DNA of 11,077 nucleotides from Bifidobacteriaceae bacterium (lineage in GTDB: Bacteria; Actinomycetota; Actinomycetes; Actinomycetales; WQXJ01). The position numbers and the translations under genes are program-made. Each line of letters begins with the position of its first letter. The stretch's first letter is position 1. Under the pieces are notes generated by a model. It made no database searches. It saw only the letters and a list, made by a program, of their open reading frames with translations, and was not told where the DNA came from. Below, piece by piece: positions 1-6,195 of the stretch. The stretch covers positions 1 to 11,077 of the forward strand of contig JAIRXV010000378.1 in the NCBI GenBank assembly GCA_031268115.1, read 5' to 3'.

Positions 1-1200
1 ATCCTGCAAGCCAACTACGCCGATGGCGGTGTGAGCTTCCAGGTGGGCCGCAAGGGTGAGGCTGGGCAACGCGACTTGGAGGCCGTGTTTGTCGCGGGAG
101 CGCTGTCCGAGGCCGAAACGTTGGGGTCGTTGACGGCATCGGCGGGAGCGGTCGCAACGGCCGACGGCAAAACCGCGCATACCGCGGAATTGACCGTGGC
201 GGATGCTTACGGGCATGGTCTCAGCGGCATCGAAGTGTTATTCGAGTTGGAAGCCACCAAGTCGGCGCTGTTCCCGAACGGGCTGAGCACGATTTCTTCC
301 CGCTCCTCGGCCGATGGTGTGGTGTCGGTGACCTTCACCGACACCCTGGGCGAGGCCGTGCAGCTCACGATCAAGATCGACGGCCAGGTGATCGCACGGC
401 TCGGGTTCACCTTCTCTTCGCCGCCGCCAGTCGGAGAGACCGAACCGCCACCAACTGACGACCCGCAAAACGACCCACCGCCCGGCGGAACCTCACCAAA
501 CGACCTACCACAGGGCGGAGCCTCTCACGGCAACACATCGCGGCCAGAACAGACGCCGCCCAGTGATGGCTCGACAACCAGCGCCACACCGCCGGCTTCT
601 TCGACACCTGGCTTGACACCAAACCCGGCCCCAGCGCGGCCGGGACCCGATGCGGGCTCCGGGGCGGCGCCATCGGCGGACGCGTTGACCGCGGTGGGCG
701 TCTCCCAAAAGAGAATCCGACTGACCAAGGGCGCCAAGGTCAGGCCCCTGGCCGTCGTCTATAAGACTGACTCAGCAAAGCTAGGGCGCATGGTGTGGGT
801 GAGCTCAAGACCGTCCGTGGTCAAGGTCAACAGGCGCACGGGCCGCACACTCGGTGTCTCATTGGGCAAGGCGACCGTGACCGGTACGTCCGTGGAGAAG
901 ACGGCCACCGGGCGACACCTGACCGTCAAAGTCATCGTGACCGTAGTCCCGAACAGGACAGCGGTGAAGTCCCTTGCGGCAGCCGTGCCCAAGGCCATGA
1001 AGACAGGGGCGATCAAGGTGCTGAACGCCCGAAGCTCACCGGCCAGAGCGACAGGCGTTGAGTTCCGCTTCCATTCCACCAACCCAAAGGTCGCGACCGT
1101 GGACCCCGCCGGGCGGCTGACCGCGAAACGGCCGGGAACGGCCCGGATCCAAATCCGGGCGGGAGGCAAGGTCAGAACCTACCGAATCACCGTCAAGTGA
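1..1200 (+). CDS. C-terminal part of a multi-domain bacterial Ig-like surface protein (5'-partial)
   Basis: The frame is open from the first base and ends with TGA, so the gene begins upstream; the GTG at 31 is internal and not a convincing start. Numbering from the window edge gives 399 residues. Residues 1-35 look like the tail of a preceding Ig-like repeat. Residues about 46-137 form an invasin/Big_1-type domain (T-A-D-G-K near 53-57, then G-L-S-G-I-x-V-x-F). Residues about 139-226 are a Pro/Ser/Thr/Gly linker with a degenerate ten-residue repeat (NDPPPGGTSP, NDLPQGGAS). Two Big_2-like domains follow (about 228-317 and 320-399), each with the typical 'P-x-V-[AV]-x-V-[ND]' turn and 'G-x-A-x-[IV]' strand. 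Such proteins are normally exported and act in adhesion or as wall-bound scaffolds. No LPXTG motif or C-terminal membrane helix is visible, so anchoring must lie elsewhere in the protein or be non-covalent. The ligand cannot be told. Confidence 0.85.
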   Translation: MLQANYADGGVSFQVGRKGEAGQRDLEAVFVAGALSEAETLGSLTASAGAVATADGKTAHTAELTVADAYGHGLSGIEVLFELEATKSALFPNGLSTISSRSSADGVVSVTFTDTLGEAVQLTIKIDGQVIARLGFTFSSPPPVGETEPPPTDDPQNDPPPGGTSPNDLPQGGASHGNTSRPEQTPPSDGSTTSATPPASSTPGLTPNPAPARPGPDAGSGAAPSADALTAVGVSQKRIRLTKGAKVRPLAVVYKTDSAKLGRMVWVSSRPSVVKVNRRTGRTLGVSLGKATVTGTSVEKTATGRHLTVKVIVTVVPNRTAVKSLAAAVPKAMKTGAIKVLNARSSPARATGVEFRFHSTNPKVATVDPAGRLTAKRPGTARIQIRAGGKVRTYRITVK

Positions 1201-1325
1201 AACCCCACGCGCGGGGGCGAGCCCCAAAGCGGAACCCCACCGCGATCGGCCGCGCAGACGCATGAGTGACGGTGGGACACGCGGATTGGAGGGCTAGTGA
1301 ATTGTCGGGCGATGGTCGCGTCGGA

Positions 1326-1424
1326 CGGGTAGGGCGAAGCGCATGTCGGGAGGGTCGGGCTCGCCGCCCACGAGCCGTGCTTCCAGGGGCGGGTAGGGCG
1401 AAGCGCATGTCGGGAGGGTCGGGC
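1326..1424 (+). repeat. Pair of exact 35-bp direct repeats, 64-bp period, with degenerate outliers
   Basis: Bases 1326-1360 and 1390-1424 are identical over 35 bp. The core reads GGGTAGGGCGAAGC followed by GCATGTCGGGAGGGTC. The 12-mer GGGCGATGGTCG also occurs before copy 1 (about 1308) and at the end of copy 2 (1421). Shorter relatives of the TAGGGCGAAG core appear at 1444 (TAGGGCGAGA) and 1469 (TAGGGCGAAG). This is a decaying tandem or dispersed intergenic repeat. No stem-loop or protein explains it. Confidence 0.75.
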
Positions 1425-1704
1425 GATGGTCGGGTCAGTCAGATAGGGCGAGACCCACGTCAGCCGAGTAGGGCGAAGCCCGGGTTAGAGAAAACGCGGC
1501 AGCTGGTGTGCGGTGCCGCGGCGGTCACAGGCCGACGACACCGGCCTGGGCAAGTGGGCGCAGACCGGCCGGTCGGGTTCGGGTCAGTCGGTGCGGGCCG
1601 CATCGATAAAGAGCCATTGGTCAATAGTGGGCACTACAAGCTCACATCAATAGAGCTTTTGGCGACTAGGATCGCTAGAAGGCCGCTGACAAAGGGGCCG
1701 ACGA

Positions 1705-1752
1705 CTGCGTCAACTGGATCGGCGCAGACCGCGCTGACCAGTTGAGACGCAG
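1705..1752. repeat. Long imperfect hairpin, possible terminator or structured RNA
   Basis: CTGCGTCAACTGG (1705-1717) pairs with CCAGTTGAGACGCAG (1738-1752): 13 base pairs with one 2-nt bulge (G1744, A1745). Inside it, GCGC (1722-1725) pairs with GCGC (1731-1734) around the loop AGACC. There is no T-run on either side. It lies about 500 bp past the Ig-like gene, so a simple terminator for that gene is only one possibility; a small RNA or a REP-like unit would fit as well. Confidence 0.5.
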
Positions 1753-1844
1753 CAGCTAGCATTGCCAGGTTGGTGCTTTTCTCCGACCTAGGGCGCTGCT
1801 GAAAAAGGCTCATTCTAAGCTATACGTAACTCTCTGACCTGTAT

Positions 1845-1859
1845 GTTTGCAACGCAAAC
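1845..1859. promoter_or_regulatory. 15-bp perfect palindrome, operator-like
   Basis: GTTTGCaacGCAAAC has two perfect 6-bp arms and a 3-bp centre, the size and symmetry of a dimeric repressor site. No gene starts close by in either direction, so its role is unknown. It may be a remnant or a chance palindrome. Confidence 0.25.
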
Positions 1860-1870
1860 CACGCGATCTA

Positions 1871-1886
1871 GGTGCTTTTCAGCACC
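1871..1886. repeat. Small stem-loop
   Basis: GGTGCT (1871-1876) pairs with AGCACC (1881-1886) across the tetraloop TTTC. The string GGTGCTTTTC also occurs about 100 bp upstream, at 1772. No U-tract follows, so terminator function is weak. Confidence 0.3.
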
Positions 1887-2024
1887 GACTTAGAATCCCG
1901 CGTTTCGACTCGAGCTAATAGCCGAAACCTCTATCGCGATGCGGGTGGCCGCGGTCCCAATAGCCAAGAGCTCTATATGGACGCGACATGGGGGGTGCCG
2001 CGGCACCGGTCCGGCCAATACGGC

Positions 2025-2132
2025 CCTAAGAGATTGTCGGACAAAGCCGTTTCGCGGATAACCGCAACGCTCTGACCCGCGGTGATGTCTCGCGAAATGC
2101 CCGATTTCGGCTTTGTCCGACAGTCTCCTAAG
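2025..2132. mobile_element. Candidate MITE: 96 bp with 19-bp terminal inverted repeats and 6-bp target duplication
   Basis: The left end AGATTGTCGGACAAAGCCG (2031-2049) and the reverse complement of the right end (2108-2126), AGACTGTCGGACAAAGCCG, agree at 18 of 19 positions. Directly outside both ends is the same hexamer, CCTAAG (2025-2030 and 2127-2132), the signature of a target-site duplication. The interior is non-coding and can itself fold: TTTCGCG (2050-2056) with CGCGAAA (2091-2097), and ACCGC (2061-2065) with GCGGT (2079-2083). There is no transposase, so it would be mobilised in trans by an element with matching ends. I cannot name the family. The alternative is a large bidirectional terminator serving the two convergent genes, but the exact flanking duplication favours a mobile origin. 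Confidence 0.6.
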
Positions 2133-2173
2133 GTCGCTCGGGCGCCTTGAAATACCGACGTCTACCCGCTGTG

Positions 2174-3301
2174 CTAACAGCCCAAGTTTCGCGCGCCAGG
2201 GCCGGCGGCGCGGGGGATGCGCAGCGTCAGGACGTGGGCGCCATCGGACTCAAAGCTCGTGCTAAGGGTGCCGTCCAAGAGTTCGGCCCGTTCGCGCAAG
2301 CCGAGGAGTCCGTGTCCCGCGCGGGGCAACTCGATGCCCGGCTCGGTCCCGCGGGTGTTGTGAACGACCACCTCGATCAGGCCCCCTTTGGCGGTCGCGG
2401 TGACGGTGGCGGTGGCCCCTGGGGCGTGCTTGCGGATATTGGTCAACGCCTCCTGAACGGTGCGGTACACAGCCAGTTGCACACTCGCGGACAAACCCTC
2501 CGGCAGTTTCAGATCGACTCGTGCAGGGATGCCCGAAGCGGCGACCAAAGCAGGCAGGTCCGCGACCGTTGGCCGCGGCGCCAGGTGGGAACCGGTGTGG
2601 GCACCGGCGCGCAGTACGCCCACCATCTGGCGAAGCTCGTCCAGAGTTTTCACGGCCAGCGAGCGGATGATGCGAGCCGTACCTTCAACGGCCGGGTCGT
2701 CGGTGGCCACCTGCAGGGCACCGGCCTGCACGGCGAGAAGACTGACTTGGGAGGAGACGACATCGTGCATCTCTCGCGCCATACGCGCACGCTCCGCGGC
2801 GAGAATCTCCGCCTCCACGTGACGCCGTTCGCTTAGGCGAGCCGCCTGCAGATCCTCCACGCGAGCCATCAGCTCCCGCCGCGTCCGGACAAGAAGACCG
2901 AGAGCAATCGGGGCCGCAGCCGCCATCGTGGCGTAAATGAGGGACGCGATCATGTCGCTGGCCGCACCCGGCTCCCACCAAGTCCCAAATGAGGCCGCCA
3001 GCACACAGGCGCCAGCGACCACTGTCAGCGGGCGGCGGCGCTCGCCAAGCGCTACCGAGTACAGCGCCACCAACCCCGGCACAAACCCCGACACGAGGGC
3101 GAGCGCCGGCAAGGCGAGCAGCAACGACACCCAAGGCCAACGGCGCCGCACACCCAAACCCACCGCGCCCACAATCGAGACGCCGATCTCCCAAGGCGAG
3201 GCGCCGTACAGAAAAAGCAGGCCGTCCGCGAGCCCGGCCGCAATCAAAACCACATCGACGATGACGGAGGTAAGCCATCGCGGCCGCGCCAGCCCGGTCA
3301 T
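2174..3301 (-). CDS. Two-component sensor histidine kinase, NarL partner type (HisKA_3)
   Basis: This 375-residue membrane kinase would autophosphorylate on histidine and pass the phosphate to the regulator encoded just upstream. Residues about 10-140 hold four to five hydrophobic segments with short loops, so the signal is probably sensed in or at the membrane. A coiled stretch (about 140-172) leads into the HisKA_3 dimerisation domain with the H box R-E-M-H-D-V-V at H179. The HATPase_c domain shows the N box QEALTNIRKHA (N288) and a G box GHGLLGLRERA (329-339). Length and order are normal for the family. Its ATG (3301-3299) overlaps the regulator's TGA (3300-3298) as ATGA, so translation is coupled. 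The signal cannot be read from the sequence. The C-terminal tail (about 364-375) is unconserved-looking. Confidence 0.93.
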   Translation of the reverse strand: MTGLARPRWLTSVIVDVVLIAAGLADGLLFLYGASPWEIGVSIVGAVGLGVRRRWPWVSLLLALPALALVSGFVPGLVALYSVALGERRRPLTVVAGACVLAASFGTWWEPGAASDMIASLIYATMAAAAPIALGLLVRTRRELMARVEDLQAARLSERRHVEAEILAAERARMAREMHDVVSSQVSLLAVQAGALQVATDDPAVEGTARIIRSLAVKTLDELRQMVGVLRAGAHTGSHLAPRPTVADLPALVAASGIPARVDLKLPEGLSASVQLAVYRTVQEALTNIRKHAPGATATVTATAKGGLIEVVVHNTRGTEPGIELPRAGHGLLGLRERAELLDGTLSTSFESDGAHVLTLRIPRAAGPGARNLGC

Positions 3302-3948
3302 GGTCTGTCCTTCACGGTCAGGCCGGCACGTTCCGCGATCAGGGCAGCCTGAAGGCGGGTGGCCACGCCGAGCTTGCCGAGGATCGAGCTGACGTGATCT
3401 TTGACGGTGCCCACGCTCAAATGCAGACCGGCGCCAATCTCCCCATTGGACTGCCCAGTGGCAAGGCGCGCCAACACTTGGCGTTCGCGCCCAGTGAGTG
3501 AGCCGATCAGATCGGTGGACGCATGGTCGCTGGCGCCGAGGTAGCCGTCTATGACGATGCGCGACACCTGCGGGGAAAACACAATTCCGCCGGCCGCGAG
3601 GGAACGGACCAGGGCGGGCAACTCTTCGGGATCGGTGTCTTTGACCAGGAAGCCGGCCGCGCCGGCCCTCAAAGCCTGGGCGATGTGACCGTCGGAATCG
3701 AACGTGGTCAGCATGGCAACCGCCGGGGGGGACGTCAATCCCCTTATCTCGGCCAGGAGGTCCAGCCCGTTTTGGCCGGGCATCCGGATATCCAAGAGCA
3801 CAACGTCAGGCTCCTCCCGCCTGACGGTGCCGAGCGCGGACGGCCCGTCTACGGCATCGGCCACCTCAATGTCATCGGCCGCGCCGAGGATCAAACTGAA
3901 CCCCGAACGCACCAGTGCCTCATCGTCCACGATCACCACACGAATCAT
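3298..3948 (-). CDS. NarL/FixJ-family response regulator
   Basis: A 216-residue DNA-binding regulator. The receiver domain (1-about 120) has the acidic pair D8/D9, phospho-acceptor D53 in V-V-L-L-D-I-R-M-P-G, T81 and K103, all the expected active-site residues. The LuxR/GerE helix-turn-helix lies near the C terminus (LTGRERQVLARLATGQSNGE, then G-T-V-K-D-H-V). The frame stays open upstream to 4155, but that extension is low-complexity. The start at 3948 gives the canonical M-I-R-V-V-I-V-D-D opening, and a purine-rich GGTGGGG sits a few bases upstream of it. It is the first gene of a two-gene operon with the kinase and faces a divergent membrane-protein gene. Paired 14-bp sites in the intervening region are plausible targets of this protein. 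Confidence 0.93.
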   Translation of the reverse strand: MIRVVIVDDEALVRSGFSLILGAADDIEVADAVDGPSALGTVRREEPDVVLLDIRMPGQNGLDLLAEIRGLTSPPAVAMLTTFDSDGHIAQALRAGAAGFLVKDTDPEELPALVRSLAAGGIVFSPQVSRIVIDGYLGASDHASTDLIGSLTGRERQVLARLATGQSNGEIGAGLHLSVGTVKDHVSSILGKLGVATRLQAALIAERAGLTVKDRP

Positions 3949-4061
3949 TGGCCCCACCTGACCTGCATGTCCACTCGGCCCGCCCCATCCGGCGTCCCAT
4001 CCAGCGTTCCTCCCACGATACGGGGCCAGAGCGCGGGCGGGCGGGCCGGCGCCCGCAAGTC

Positions 4062-4097
4062 CAGCCGGCTGGCGGGGGCCGTTCAGCCAACTGGCGG
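4062..4097. promoter_or_regulatory. Two 14-bp direct sites 22 bp apart in the divergent promoter region
   Basis: CAGCCGGCTGGCGG (4062-4075) and CAGCCAACTGGCGG (4084-4097) differ at two central bases. Each contains the near-palindrome GCC[AG][AG]CTGGC; the first is part of the perfect palindrome CCAGCCGGCTGG. A 22-bp period puts both on the same face of the helix, as expected for cooperative binding of a dimeric regulator. They lie between the response regulator (-) and the membrane-protein gene (+). That the regulator binds here is inference. Whether the effect is activation or repression cannot be told. Confidence 0.45.
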
Positions 4098-4134
4098 ATA
4101 CCCTCGACGGGTAATGGCGACAAGAGTGAACACC

Positions 4135-5331
4135 ATGACCATCCCCCAGAGCCACCGCGAAGCGGACTTACTGCCGGCGCTGCCCGCCGAACCTGCCCAC
4201 GCCCCCGGAGCGGGCCGAACCGGCCGGGTGCGCCTGCGCGGCATCGACATGGCCCGCGGCCTGGCGGTGTTCGGGATGTTCGCCGCGCACATCGGCCCGG
4301 GCGTCGAGGTGGGCGGGGTGATTGGCCCCCTCATGGAACTGACCCACGGCCGATCCTCGATCCTGTTCGCCATCCTCGCCGGAATCTCACTGGCCCTGAT
4401 GACCGGCGGTTCCTCACCTACGGTCCCCACGGGCAGGCGGAAGAAGATGGCGGCCATCGCGATTCGCGCGGTGTTGCTCCTGCTGATTGGCGTGGGGCTG
4501 ACCGCGCTCTCGACGCCGGTCTCGGTGATCCTTGCCTACTACGGCGCGTTCTTCCTCATCGCGCTGCCGTTCCTCTGGCTGCGGCCGCGAACCCTGTGCG
4601 TGATCGGGGCCGTGACCGCCATCGTCGCTCCGGTCGCGTCCGTTCCGGCGCGGCTGTGGCTTTACGGCTCTGGGGCGATCGACGTGGTGACGCGCTTCGA
4701 TCCGCTGGCGCCGTGGTCCCGAGATCGCCTCATCGACTTGGTTCTGACCGGTCAGTACCCGGCGGTGACGTGGATGCCGTTCCTGCTGGTGGGGCTCGCG
4801 CTGGGACGCTTGAGCATCGGACGCATCTCGCGCCGTGTGCTCATCGCCACGGGCGTTGGGCTCGCCGTCCTCGGATACGGCAGCGCCGCGATTGCCATGC
4901 GGGTTGCGAACCGGGCCACGGGCCTGACTCTCGACGCGTTGGGCGAGATGTCCCAAGACCCATTCACGATGAACCCGGCCTGGGAGTGGCGCGTGTTGCT
5001 GAGCGCGGGGGAGCACACGGGAAGCACGTTCGAGATCGTCGGCGGAATCGGCGTGTCCCTGATCGTGGTGTGGGCGTGTCTGTGGCTGACGGAGCGTTTC
5101 CCGCGCACCACCTGGCCTATCACCGCCGTGGGCACAATGTCCCTGACGGTCTACACCCTCCACGTTGTAGCCATCTACGCTGTTCCCGCCGCTGGCCTGG
5201 CGGGCACTGTGTGGGTGCTACTCGCCTTCATCGCCGGGGCCACCCTGATCGCCATCGTCTGGTTGCGCTTTGTTCGGCGCGGACCCCTAGAAACGGTACT
5301 TCACCGCACGGTGGCGCTCATCCCCACCTGA
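4135..5331 (+). CDS. DUF418 / heparan-alpha-glucosaminide N-acetyltransferase-like integral membrane protein
   Basis: About 398 residues and mostly hydrophobic, with roughly ten predicted membrane segments. After a polar N-terminal stretch comes R-L-R-G-I-D-M-A-R-G-L-A-V-F-G-M, the usual opening of this family, then A-A-H-I-G and H-G-R-S-S-I-L-F-A-I-L-A-G. Near the end are L-T-V-Y-T-L-H-V and R-R-G-P-L-E, the features of the C-terminal DUF418 region. HGSNAT-type relatives move acyl groups across membranes using a membrane histidine; for most bacterial DUF418 proteins the substrate is unknown, so the reaction is only suggested. ATG 4135 is chosen because AAGAG precedes it at about 8 bp; ATG 4114, seven codons earlier, is equally possible. 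The frame is open back to 3523, but that part overlaps the regulator and is not protein-like. It ends 30 bp from the convergent lipoprotein gene. Confidence 0.85.
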   Translation: MTIPQSHREADLLPALPAEPAHAPGAGRTGRVRLRGIDMARGLAVFGMFAAHIGPGVEVGGVIGPLMELTHGRSSILFAILAGISLALMTGGSSPTVPTGRRKKMAAIAIRAVLLLLIGVGLTALSTPVSVILAYYGAFFLIALPFLWLRPRTLCVIGAVTAIVAPVASVPARLWLYGSGAIDVVTRFDPLAPWSRDRLIDLVLTGQYPAVTWMPFLLVGLALGRLSIGRISRRVLIATGVGLAVLGYGSAAIAMRVANRATGLTLDALGEMSQDPFTMNPAWEWRVLLSAGEHTGSTFEIVGGIGVSLIVVWACLWLTERFPRTTWPITAVGTMSLTVYTLHVVAIYAVPAAGLAGTVWVLLAFIAGATLIAIVWLRFVRRGPLETVLHRTVALIPT

Positions 5332-5361
5332 TGGCACTCATCGGACCCCTCGCAGATCTCG

Positions 5362-6192
5362 TTACTGCTTTCCCATCAACAGATCGTTGAGTTCTTTCCA
5401 ATGGGCGTTGTCCGCGCTGTCCTCTGGTAATTCTATGACGATGTAAGGATCGGGCTCTGCCACGAAATCCGGACCCAGATCCTCTCCGCTGGCCAACCTT
5501 CTGGCCTGTTCCTCGTCAAAATTCGGGCAAACGTCCAGCAGGCTCCGCAGCTCTTCGAGGGTCATCTTCAGGGTAAGTTCCACGGTGGGCCATACGCCCT
5601 CATCGACGGTCGTCACCCCGACATTGAACAGATTCGACAAGCCGTTGTCGCTAGCGCATGCGATCCACTCATTGGTCGCCTCGGCCGCGACCTGTATCTG
5701 TTCCAGTGTTTCTGCCGGATCGGCGTTCGATTCCGGCGCGATATACCCGGATTCCTCGCAGCAGCGCCGGAAGTCCTCCGAACGATCCACCCCGTCCACC
5801 GATAGCCAATAGGTATCCGACAGCTGGGCGTCGCAATCCCCCGTCTGCACCACCATATGCGAACGCTCCCAATCCAGTTGCATCTCATCGGCTTCGCTTC
5901 CCTGCACCGGGGTGAGCTTGGCCGGCAACCCAGCGTCGAGTAGACACGCGCACATTGCCTCGGCCGATTCGCGTTGGGTAGATGCGGGCCCAGAGGTGGC
6001 GGGGGTGGCGTCCTCGCGGACGCTGGCAACGTCATGGCCGCCATTCGCGCACCCACCGACGATGACGGCCCCCACCAGGGCAACAGCGCAAAGCAGGGCG
6101 GGGTCGGTCTGTGTGGCATGGTGCCTTCCTTGTGCGTCGGCGACCTGCGGGCGAGCGCGGCGGTCATCCGTTAGTGTCGCCCGTACCGACAA
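5362..6192 (-). CDS. Cysteine-containing lipoprotein of unknown function, paralogue 1 (start region disrupted)
   Basis: The open frame begins with TTG at 6192, just past the transporter stop. Numbered from there (276 residues), a hydrophobic stretch ends in V-I-V-G-G-C (C48), a lipobox, so the mature protein would be lipid-anchored outside the membrane. A short polar linker precedes the globular part (about 77-276). It matches the protein at 9397-10416: cysteines C83, C144, C179 and C222 align with C109, C188, C223 and C263, along with S-G-Y, D-P-A-E, A-E-A-T-N-x-W-I-A-C-A-x-x-N-G and W-P. C81, C120 and C145 are extra. I do not recognise the family. No start codon in this frame sits near a good ribosome binding site; the only good site serves ATG 6119 in another frame, so a one-base loss is suspected. 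If so, the intended gene is 5362-6119. It probably follows the transporter in one transcript. Confidence 0.75.
   Translation of the reverse strand: MSVRATLTDDRRARPQVADAQGRHHATQTDPALLCAVALVGAVIVGGCANGGHDVASVREDATPATSGPASTQRESAEAMCACLLDAGLPAKLTPVQGSEADEMQLDWERSHMVVQTGDCDAQLSDTYWLSVDGVDRSEDFRRCCEESGYIAPESNADPAETLEQIQVAAEATNEWIACASDNGLSNLFNVGVTTVDEGVWPTVELTLKMTLEELRSLLDVCPNFDEEQARRLASGEDLGPDFVAEPDPYIVIELPEDSADNAHWKELNDLLMGKQ
6117..6131 (-). promoter_or_regulatory. Strong ribosome binding site and ATG in the wrong frame for lipoprotein 1
   Basis: On the minus strand AAGGAAGG (6131-6124) is followed by CACC and ATG (6119-6117), an ideal start. Read from this ATG, the product begins M-P-H-R-P-T-P and then leaves the lipoprotein frame. 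A single extra base in the C-rich stretch about 15-20 nt into the gene would join M-P-H-R-P-T-P to A-L-L-C-A-V-A-L-V-G-A-V-I-V-G-G-C, a textbook lipoprotein signal peptide. Confidence 0.6.
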
Positions 6193-6195
6193 ACC

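Larger units (their letters stand above)
1201..2173. other. Convergent intergenic region without a credible gene
   Basis: The region lies between the stop of the Ig-like protein (+) and the stop of the histidine kinase (-). Open frames exist at 1266-1745 and 1872-2075, but their products are Arg/Gly/Ser-rich low-complexity sequence without a family signature, ribosome binding site or plausible domain. From about 1600 to 1920 the sequence is visibly richer in A and T than the flanking genes, suggesting a different history. What it does contain is repetitive and palindromic: a 35-bp repeat pair (1326, 1390), a long hairpin (1705-1752), two short palindromes (1845, 1871) and a candidate MITE (2025-2132). 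A weak 42-bp-period direct repeat begins with AATAGCC at 1917 and 1959, matching at about 20 of its first 27 positions. Confidence 0.75.

Noticed and set aside
1266..1745. 159-codon open frame on the plus strand
   Set aside because: The product is Arg/Gly-rich low complexity generated by the 35-bp repeats and GC-rich codon bias. There is no ribosome binding site, and the frame runs through the 1705-1752 hairpin.
1872..2075. 67-codon open frame with repeated N-S-x-x-L-Y-x-D-A
   Set aside because: The repeat comes from a weak 42-bp DNA duplication. The frame runs into the candidate MITE, which would then supply its C terminus. There is no start signal.
3523..4134. N-terminal extension of the DUF418-like gene back to 3523
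   Set aside because: It runs antisense through the response-regulator gene. The family begins near R-L-R-G-I-D, shortly after the ATG at 4135.
3949..4155. N-terminal extension of the response regulator back to 4155
   Set aside because: Receiver domains start at M-I-R-V-V-I-V-D-D. The extra 69 residues are low-complexity Pro/Gly/Ala and would overlap the divergent gene.
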